From: Bacteroidota bacterium
GTDB lineage: Bacteria; Bacteroidota; Bacteroidia; Flavobacteriales_D; Crocinitomicaceae
Reading direction: 5' to 3'
Length of the DNA stretch: 6,907 nucleotides
Assembly: GCA_016866415.1 (NCBI GenBank)
Contig: VGML01000109.1
Location: 1-6,907 of the forward strand
The notes under the pieces are model-generated. The model was given only the letters and a program-made list of their open reading frames with translations. It was not told where the DNA came from and did not search any database. Shown piece after piece: positions 1 through 5,025 of this stretch. How positions within the stretch are numbered: the first letter of the stretch is position 1; each line of letters starts with the position of its first letter. The translations under genes and the position numbers were made by a program.

Positions 1-1701
1 GGTCATCAAGGAAACGTGATTTCGTTCTTCCGATTTATCCTCGTCAGCATCTGTCAAAAGTGCAACTTCAATCATAAAGTCGGAAAGTGAACGAAACTCA
101 TCTGTTTCATCCAATTTCACAAACTCTTGAATACCAGATAATAATTCCTCGATGTTTTGAAGTCGCTCGACTTCCTCAGGGCCTTTGTCTTTTTCGTCGC
201 GTAATTCCTTCAAAATTCCAGAAGATTTTGCGATTGTATCCGCTAATTCATAGGCATTCAACTTATTGAGTTGTGCGTTAAAACTCGAAATCATTGTCGT
301 AAACTCATAGATTTTTAACTTCGTTCCTGAATTTACATCTGCAGGATATTGATTGAAATCGGTAATGACATCCCACATACTTACATTGTAACGATTCGCA
401 GCAATAATTACATTTTCAATACTCGTTTTTCCGATTGCACGCCTGGGATAGTTGATAACGCGCTTTAGTGCTTCCTCATCTCGTGGGTTTGCCGCCAAAC
501 GGAAATAGGCTAATAAATCTTTAATTTCTTTACGCTGATAGAAAGACAACCCTCCATAAATACGATAAGGAATATTGAGTTTTCTGAGTGCTTCCTCAAA
601 TGCTCGTGACTGTTTATTCGTTCTGTAAAGAATAGCAAAGTCATTCCAACTAATTCCTTCGGATTGCTTGATATCAAATAGGCGAGAGGCGATCGTTTTT
701 CCTTCTTCGTTATCTGTAAGCGTTCGAACCACTTTTAATTTATCACCAATGATATTATCAGTCCAAACTTTTTTATTGATTTGGTCTTTGTTCTTTTTAA
801 TTACACTGTTCGCGGCCTCTACGATGTTTTTGGTACTGCGGTAATTTTGCTCGAGTTTGAATAATTTGAAATCAGGGTAATCTTGACGGAAGTTTAAAAT
901 ATTTTGAATATTCGCTCCTCGAAATGAATAGATACTCTGCGCATCGTCTCCAACCACACAAATATTTTCAAATCCAGCGGCAAGTTTTTTTACAATTAAA
1001 TACTGAGCGTAGTTTGTATCTTGGTACTCATCAACAAGAATGTATTGAAATTTTTGCTGATAATAATGAAGTACTTCTGGGAAATCACGAAGTAAAACGT
1101 TGGTGAAGTAAAGAAGATCATCAAAATCCATCGCTCCCGATTTCTGGCAACGATTTGCGTATGTTTGATAAATTCGTCCAATTTCTGGTCTTCGAGATTG
1201 TTTATCCTCCAACTGAATTTCGTCGTTATTCAAGTAAGCTTCAGGTGAAATTAAACTATTTTTTGCTGATGAAATTCGACCAAAAACTCCGCTTGGTTTA
1301 TACGTTTTGTCATCCAAATTGAATTCCTTAACGATATCTTTTATAAGACTTTTAGAATCTTGTGTGTCGTAAATCGTATAATTGTTTGGAAAGCCAATTC
1401 GATCCGCGTTGAATCTCAAAATTTTTGAAAAAACAGAGTGAAAAGTTCCCATTGAAATATTCTTTGCCTCTTGTCCGCCCACAATATTCGAAATACGTTC
1501 GGTCATTTCGCGAGCCGCTTTATTCGTAAAAGTCAATGCTAAAATGTTGAATGGATCGATGCCATTTTCAAGCATAAAAGCAATACGATAGGTTAAAACG
1601 CGAGTTTTTCCTGATCCTGCACCAGCAATGACCATCGTTGGACCATAAATATTTTCGACAGCAACCCGCTGACTTTCGTTTAATTCGTCGAGATAAGACA
1701 T
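1..1701 (-). CDS. uvrD: UvrD/PcrA-type ATP-dependent DNA helicase (C-terminus beyond left edge)
   Basis: This is a superfamily 1A 3'-to-5' DNA helicase. UvrD and PcrA unwind DNA in nucleotide excision and mismatch repair and strip RecA or stalled polymerase. Reading from the ATG at 1701 gives 567 residues without a stop, then the window ends. Visible motifs, in order: Q motif around LNESQRVAV (residues 7-15); Walker A AGAGSGKTR (26-34); motif Ia LTFTNKAAREM (56-66); motif Ib GTFHSVFSKILR (85-96); Walker B/motif II LVDEYQD (222-228); motif III VGDDAQSIYSFRGA (250-263); EQNYRST (284-290); and a motif IV-like FAILYRTNKQSR further on. The frame stops at ...HVSLMT, where motif V (usually IHSAKGLE) should begin, so motifs V, VI and the C-terminal tail lie outside. 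The family is usually 720-780 residues, so about three quarters is visible. The start fits the family N-terminus. The gene is transcribed divergently from the arsC-like gene. UvrD and PcrA cannot be told apart from this part. Confidence 0.95.
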   Translation of the reverse strand, partial: MSYLDELNESQRVAVENIYGPTMVIAGAGSGKTRVLTYRIAFMLENGIDPFNILALTFTNKAAREMTERISNIVGGQEAKNISMGTFHSVFSKILRFNADRIGFPNNYTIYDTQDSKSLIKDIVKEFNLDDKTYKPSGVFGRISSAKNSLISPEAYLNNDEIQLEDKQSRRPEIGRIYQTYANRCQKSGAMDFDDLLYFTNVLLRDFPEVLHYYQQKFQYILVDEYQDTNYAQYLIVKKLAAGFENICVVGDDAQSIYSFRGANIQNILNFRQDYPDFKLFKLEQNYRSTKNIVEAANSVIKKNKDQINKKVWTDNIIGDKLKVVRTLTDNEEGKTIASRLFDIKQSEGISWNDFAILYRTNKQSRAFEEALRKLNIPYRIYGGLSFYQRKEIKDLLAYFRLAANPRDEEALKRVINYPRRAIGKTSIENVIIAANRYNVSMWDVITDFNQYPADVNSGTKLKIYEFTTMISSFNAQLNKLNAYELADTIAKSSGILKELRDEKDKGPEEVERLQNIEELLSGIQEFVKLDETDEFRSLSDFMIEVALLTDADEDKSEERNHVSLMT

Positions 1702-1853
1702 TGGAAATTTTTCAATTCAAAATTAAGAATTGTGAACGTCAAAAAAGATTGAATCTAAGAGAAATCAATTCAAGTTTTTAACAAATATATATTTCCGTTA
1801 ATTTCATTGATGAATCGTTGATTTTACACTAATTTTGTTGTCCCAAATTAGAA
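1702..1853. other. Divergent intergenic region between helicase and arsC-like gene
   Basis: This 152-base AT-rich spacer separates two genes transcribed away from each other, so it should hold both promoters. Toward the helicase there are two matches to the Bacteroidota -7 motif TAnnTTTG on the minus strand. One is TAATTTTG (1718-1725), with a TTTG at 1740-1743 only 14 bases upstream. The other is TATATTTG (1782-1789), with no TTG at the right distance. Neither is a full match, so no helicase promoter is called. CAATTC (1713-1718) and GAATTG (1727-1732) form a 6-base inverted repeat with an 8-base spacer. TCAATTCAA occurs twice (1712-1720 and 1765-1773). In DNA this AT-rich these repeats may be chance. 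Confidence 0.5.
1807..1837 (+). promoter_or_regulatory. Candidate Bacteroidota sigma-ABfr-type promoter of the arsC-speA unit
   Basis: TTG at 1807-1809 and TAATTTTG at 1830-1837 are separated by 20 bases. This matches the Bacteroidota housekeeping promoter (-33 TTG, -7 TAnnTTTG). Transcription would begin about five bases after the final G, near 1842, leaving a leader of about 12 bases before the ATG at 1854. No Shine-Dalgarno sequence is visible; the bases before the start are AGAA, the A-rich context common in this phylum. The promoter is inferred from motif and position only. Confidence 0.5.
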
Positions 1854-2204
1854 ATGAAAATTTACCATAATCCCCGTTGTTCCAAAAGTCGTTGCGCTTT
1901 GGATTGGCTTAAAGAAAAGTCGTTTGATTTTGAAGTAGTTGATTACATGAAAAATTCGCTTTCGGTGATCGAAATAAAATCCATTTTGAAACATTTAAAT
2001 ATCAATGCGGATGATTTACTCAGAAAAAATGAATTGGAATTCAAAGAGTTTATTCAAAACAGAAATTTGAGAGATGATGAAATTATTGAATTGATGTCGA
2101 AATATCCGAAACTAATTGAACGTCCAATCGTAATATGGGACGGAAAAGCGGTTATCGCAAGACCATTGGAAAAATTGATAGAATTAGTAAATAGTAAAAA
2201 TTAA
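1854..2204 (+). CDS. arsC: ArsC/YfgD-family arsenate reductase-like protein
   Basis: This 116-residue protein is complete and of normal length for the ArsC (glutaredoxin-type, thioredoxin-fold) family, which reduces arsenate to arsenite through a cysteine near the N-terminus. The opening KIYHNPRCSKSR closely resembles E. coli YfgD. Cys9 is the predicted nucleophile. Arg57 (in LLRKNE), Arg90 (in ERPIVIWDGKA) and Arg103 (in IARPLEKL) sit where the three anion-binding arginines of plasmid R773 ArsC (Arg60, Arg94, Arg107) are expected. A second cysteine, Cys14, makes a CX4C pair. No arsR, arsB/acr3 or arsM gene is nearby, so a role in arsenic resistance is not supported by context; general thiol-redox chemistry is equally possible. 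The speA-like gene follows after 27 bases on the same strand with no visible terminator, so the two are probably co-transcribed. Membership of the family is firm; the substrate is inferred. Confidence 0.88.
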   Translation: MKIYHNPRCSKSRCALDWLKEKSFDFEVVDYMKNSLSVIEIKSILKHLNINADDLLRKNELEFKEFIQNRNLRDDEIIELMSKYPKLIERPIVIWDGKAVIARPLEKLIELVNSKN

Positions 2205-2231
2205 AAGTAGCCTGTGCTTCACGTGTGTTAA

Positions 2232-3623
2232 ATGAGAACTAAATACATTGATTTAATTGACCAAACCTTTGATTTTCCTCAAAATGAGTTTAATTTGAGA
2301 GAAGATCGTTTGTTTTTTCACGGGATTGATTTGATGCGTTTAATCACCGAGTATGGAACGCCATTAAAATTTAATTATTTGCCACAAATATCGAATAACA
2401 TTCAACGGGCAAAAAGTTGGTTTCGCGAAGCTATCAATAATTTAGGGTATTCAGGTAAGTACCATTATTCCTATTGTACAAAAAGCAGCCATTTTTCATT
2501 TGTTTTGGATGAAGTTTTGAAAAACGATGTTCATATTGAAACCTCTTCGGCGTTTGATATCGATATCGTGAATAAATTGGTCGAAACAGGAAAGTTAGAG
2601 AAGGGTAAATACGTTATTTGTAATGGTTACAAACCAGACCTTTATTTGAATAACATCATTCGACTTATTGAAGATGATTTTTTAAAAATAATTCCAGTTG
2701 TTGACAACATTGATGAATTACAACGCTTAATTGATGGAACGGACAAGGAATTGAACATTGGAATTCGAATCGCATCAGAAGAAGAGCCTAAATTTGAGTT
2801 CTATACATCGCGATTAGGAATTCGGTATCGGGAAATCGTTCCGTTTTACAAAGCAATATTGAAGGATAATCCGCGAGTTCAGGTAAAAATGCTACATTTC
2901 TTCATCAATACCGGAATAAATGATACGGCTTATTATTGGAACGAATTGACAAAATGTTTACGTATTTACTGTGATCTTAAAAAATTATGTCCCGAGTTAG
3001 ATTCTCTAAATATTGGTGGTGGATTTCCAATTAAAAAGTCTTTGGCTTTCGATTTCGATTACGGATACATGGTTCGAGAAATTTTGACGCAGATAAAACG
3101 AGTATGCACGGACAACGATATTCCTGAACCGAACATTTTTACTGAATTTGGAAGTTTTACAGTAGGGGAGAGTGGTGGCGCCATTTTTAGTGTTTTGCAT
3201 CAAAAACAACAAAATGACAGAGAGAAATGGAACATGATTGATTCATCTTTTATGACTAATCTTCCTGATACATGGGCGATAAATCAGCGATTTATTATGC
3301 TTCCAATAAATCGTTGGAATGACGATTATGAGCGCGTTTTGCTTGGTGGCTTGACATGCGATAGCGATGATTATTATAATTCTGAGCAACATTCGAATGC
3401 CATTTATTTGCCAAAATTTGATAAAAATGACACATTGTTTATCGGATTTTTCAATACTGGTGCTTACCAAGAAACCATTGGTGGATTCGGTGGATTAAAA
3501 CATTGTTTGATTCCAGAACCGAAGCACATTTTGATTAGTCGTGATGAAGATGGCAAAATTCATTCGGAAGTTTTTAGCGAAGAACAAACGGCTCAAGATT
3601 ATTTGAAGATTTTGGGTTATTAA
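2232..3623 (+). CDS. speA: Arginine decarboxylase-like PLP enzyme (fold type III, short SpeA form)
   Basis: This complete 463-residue protein is a fold-type III PLP decarboxylase (alanine racemase-like barrel followed by a beta-sandwich domain). It closely resembles proteins annotated as arginine decarboxylase in flavobacteria, which convert arginine to agmatine as the first step of polyamine synthesis in the cytoplasm. Lys84 in YCTKSSH is the predicted Schiff-base lysine. His222 in LHFFINTG is the expected pyridine-stacking histidine. IGGGFP (261-266) is the glycine-rich phosphate loop. TEFGS (304-308) occupies the E-x-G-R motif but with Ser for Arg. Cys376 in LTCDSDD is the catalytic cysteine contributed by the C-terminal domain. 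It is much shorter than E. coli SpeA (about 658 residues), lacking that enzyme's inserted and extra C-terminal regions. The ATG at 2232 is preferred because residues 3-16 match the family start as I recall it. It follows the arsC-like gene; no agmatinase (speB) gene lies in the window. Substrate is inferred from family resemblance; ornithine, lysine or carboxynorspermidine are alternatives. Confidence 0.88.
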   Translation: MRTKYIDLIDQTFDFPQNEFNLREDRLFFHGIDLMRLITEYGTPLKFNYLPQISNNIQRAKSWFREAINNLGYSGKYHYSYCTKSSHFSFVLDEVLKNDVHIETSSAFDIDIVNKLVETGKLEKGKYVICNGYKPDLYLNNIIRLIEDDFLKIIPVVDNIDELQRLIDGTDKELNIGIRIASEEEPKFEFYTSRLGIRYREIVPFYKAILKDNPRVQVKMLHFFINTGINDTAYYWNELTKCLRIYCDLKKLCPELDSLNIGGGFPIKKSLAFDFDYGYMVREILTQIKRVCTDNDIPEPNIFTEFGSFTVGESGGAIFSVLHQKQQNDREKWNMIDSSFMTNLPDTWAINQRFIMLPINRWNDDYERVLLGGLTCDSDDYYNSEQHSNAIYLPKFDKNDTLFIGFFNTGAYQETIGGFGGLKHCLIPEPKHILISRDEDGKIHSEVFSEEQTAQDYLKILGY

Positions 3624-3624
3624 A

Positions 3625-3653
3625 TTTGTACGAAAAGAGATAAAATAAATTTG
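3625..3653 (+). promoter_or_regulatory. Candidate distal promoter of the L31 gene
   Basis: TTTG (3625-3628) and TAAATTTG (3646-3653) are 17 bases apart, fitting the Bacteroidota -33/-7 pattern. The TTTG is itself the end of another TAAATTTG (3621-3628) that overlaps the stop codon of the speA-like gene. Transcription from here would start near 3658 and give a leader of about 60 bases. This is a motif match only, in very AT-rich DNA. Confidence 0.35.
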
Positions 3654-3662
3654 TTGGTATAC

Positions 3663-3692
3663 TTGTTATTCAAAAACATTTAATTAAATTTG
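3663..3692 (+). promoter_or_regulatory. Candidate proximal promoter of the L31 gene
   Basis: TTG (3663-3665), a 19-base spacer and TAAATTTG (3685-3692) match the Bacteroidota consensus, with the spacing commonly quoted for it. The predicted start is near 3697, leaving a leader of roughly 22 bases before the ATG at 3719. The leader contains GAAAGAAA but no clear Shine-Dalgarno sequence. This is the best promoter match in the window and the gene behind it is a highly expressed type. Confidence 0.6.
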
Positions 3693-3718
3693 CACTCCAT
3701 TTTTGAAAGAAACGCAAA

Positions 3719-3973
3719 ATGAAAAAAGAAATACATCCAGAAGATTACAGATTAGTTGTTTTTAAAGATATGTCTAATGACTATTCTTTTATATGTCCAT
3801 CATGCGCTGCAAGTAAAGAAACAATCACTTGGGAAGACGGTAATGAGTACCCTTTGATTAAATTGGATATTTCTCATAAGTCTCATCCATTTTTTACTGG
3901 TATTGCTCAGTTTGTTGATACCGCTGGTAGAATTGATAAGTTTAAGAACCGTTATGGTCGTCACATGAAATAA
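3719..3973 (+). CDS. rpmE2: Type B 50S ribosomal protein L31 (bL31B)
   Basis: This complete 84-residue protein is ribosomal protein bL31 of the large subunit, which forms part of the bridge between the 50S and 30S subunits. The N-terminus MKKEIHPEDYRLVVFKDMSN and the blocks SHPFFTG (55-61) and DTAGRIDKFKNRY (67-79) are diagnostic. The length and the KDMSN segment mark the type B form. The CSKC motif that helps hold zinc in the E. coli-type protein is replaced by SHKS (52-55), as expected for the zinc-free type. Unusually there is a CPSC pair at Cys26/Cys29 and an extra histidine at 53, beside the conserved His56. The gene stands alone behind its own candidate promoters and is followed by a strong terminator, so it is probably monocistronic. 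Some bacteria switch between zinc and zinc-free L31 under zinc starvation; no Zur-like operator can be recognised here. Confidence 0.96.
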   Translation: MKKEIHPEDYRLVVFKDMSNDYSFICPSCAASKETITWEDGNEYPLIKLDISHKSHPFFTGIAQFVDTAGRIDKFKNRYGRHMK

Positions 3974-3993
3974 GTGTGATTTAAAGATAATTT

Positions 3994-4020
3994 AAAGCCT
4001 TCCTTTTGGAGGGCTTTTTT
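3994..4020 (+). terminator. Rho-independent terminator after rpmE2, possibly bidirectional
   Basis: Arms 3994-4003 (AAAGCCTTCC) and 4008-4017 (GGAGGGCTTT) pair over 10 positions with one G-T wobble (4000 with 4011) around a TTTT loop (4004-4007). A run of six T follows the GGGC (4015-4020). It lies 21 bases after the L31 stop codon. On the opposite strand the hairpin is followed by TTTAAATTAT, a weaker U-tract, so it may also stop transcripts of the convergent tsaC gene. The final T's overlap the tsaC stop codon (4019-4021). Confidence 0.88.
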
Positions 4021-4978
4021 ATTGCTCAAATTTTGCAGTGGCCCTTTTTAAGCGATCATTGATCGTTCTACCTAATTCATTTTCTGGAAATCTCTCGATA
4101 TATATTTTTTCGAATCCCTGAGAATCCATGGTATGCATTGCGTTGTAGAGATTTCTTGCTGCTTCGTTTAAATTTCCGGTTTCACTCAAGATAATTTTAT
4201 TCGAAACTCCCATAAAATCATTTTGGAAAAATATGAACCCATATGAATTGGTTTTATCAATATCATTAATCGAATCAATGAAAAAAAGCGGAGTAGTAGG
4301 AGCATAATGATGTTTTACCATGCCACTTGTTAACGGAGTTTCATTAGAATTTATATTGACTTTTGGTTTAAATCCTAATACATTTTCTATATCTTCCACT
4401 GAAATACTTCCAAGTCTGTATATTATCAATTTTTCATTTTCCATTCCTACTATGGTTGACTCTAGACCTTTGTTGCATGGACCACCCTCAAGGATGTAAG
4501 GTATTTTTCCTTTCAACTGATTAAAAACGTGTTCCGTTTTTGTCGGACTAATTTTTCCATACAGATTGGCGCTTGGGGCAGCAAGTGGAAACGGCAAGTT
4601 TTTTAATAGATCGAGAGTAATGGAATGAGCAGGAACCCGAACGGCAACTCGATCATGCCCAGAAGTAATAATATCAGGAACCAAATTGGATTTATTTAAT
4701 AGAAGGGTTAGAGGTCCGGGCCAGAATAATTCTGCGAGTTTTTCTAACTCTTTTGGAAAATCTTTAATGTATGGTGAAATTGCTTCCGAATTTGAGAAAT
4801 GTAAGATTAGGGGGTTGGTTTTCGGTCGACCTTTGGCTTCAAATATTTTATGAATTGCAAGGTTATTGGTTCCATCCGCAGCTAAACCATAAACCGTTTC
4901 AGTAGGAATGGCAACTAATTCTCCTTTTTGAAGTTGTTCAATAGCTATTTTTAAGTCAGTGCCAATTTCAGTTTTCAC
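4019..4978 (-). CDS. tsaC: L-threonylcarbamoyladenylate synthase, Sua5/TsaC2 type
   Basis: This complete 319-residue enzyme makes L-threonylcarbamoyl-AMP from threonine, bicarbonate and ATP. TsaD with TsaB and TsaE then transfers that group to A37 of ANN-decoding tRNAs (t6A). Residues 10-200 form the YrdC/TsaC domain: IPTETVYGLAADG (24-36), KGRPKTNPL (49-57) for substrate binding, WPGPLTLLL (86-94), RVAVRVPAH (110-118), APSAN (134-138) and ESTIV (173-177). SGMVKHHYAPTTPL (218-231) is the Sua5 linker that covers the active site, and residues 232-315 form the Sua5 C-terminal domain, ending in GRTINDRLKRA. So it is the long two-domain form rather than short E. coli TsaC (190 residues). The start codon is GTG at 4978. 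An in-frame TAA lies immediately upstream, and no ATG occurs before the catalytic core, so this start is nearly forced. It follows the SprB-repeat gene by 47 bases on the same strand but has its own candidate promoter. Confidence 0.96.
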   Translation of the reverse strand: MKTEIGTDLKIAIEQLQKGELVAIPTETVYGLAADGTNNLAIHKIFEAKGRPKTNPLILHFSNSEAISPYIKDFPKELEKLAELFWPGPLTLLLNKSNLVPDIITSGHDRVAVRVPAHSITLDLLKNLPFPLAAPSANLYGKISPTKTEHVFNQLKGKIPYILEGGPCNKGLESTIVGMENEKLIIYRLGSISVEDIENVLGFKPKVNINSNETPLTSGMVKHHYAPTTPLFFIDSINDIDKTNSYGFIFFQNDFMGVSNKIILSETGNLNEAARNLYNAMHTMDSQGFEKIYIERFPENELGRTINDRLKRATAKFEQ

Positions 4979-4982
4979 TTAA

Positions 4983-5010
4983 CAAAGATAGTTAAAGCTT
5001 TTGGAGTCAA
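4983..5010 (-). promoter_or_regulatory. Candidate promoter immediately upstream of tsaC
   Basis: Read on the minus strand, TTG (5010-5008), a 17-base spacer and TATCTTTG (4990-4983) match the Bacteroidota -33/-7 pattern. The last G is only four bases from the GTG start codon at 4978, so transcription would start at or within a few bases of that codon. No room remains for a ribosome binding site on such a transcript. The motif is good; use in the cell is inferred. Confidence 0.5.
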
Positions 5011-5025
5011 TCGAATTACATTTTC

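Noticed and set aside
87..1181. Short open frames of about 60 codons at 87-269 and 924-1106 (plus) and 996-1181 (minus)
   Set aside because: They lie inside the helicase gene in other frames, have no recognisable motifs, and the helicase frame shows an unbroken set of conserved motifs.
1713..1732. CAATTC/GAATTG inverted repeat as a helicase regulatory hairpin or SOS box
   Set aside because: Six weak A/T-rich pairs with no match to a LexA box I know; chance is likely in this spacer.
1854..2204. An arsenic-resistance island
   Set aside because: Only one ArsC/YfgD-like gene is present, with no regulator, arsenite pump or methyltransferase and no sign of a mobile element.
3006..3470. Minus-strand open frames at 3006-3212 and 3243-3470
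   Set aside because: They are antisense to conserved parts of the decarboxylase and show no family resemblance or start signals.
3657..3662. GTATAC palindrome before the L31 gene as a regulator (e.g. Zur) operator
   Set aside because: Six bases with no flanking symmetry is too short to support an operator and does not resemble a known Zur site.
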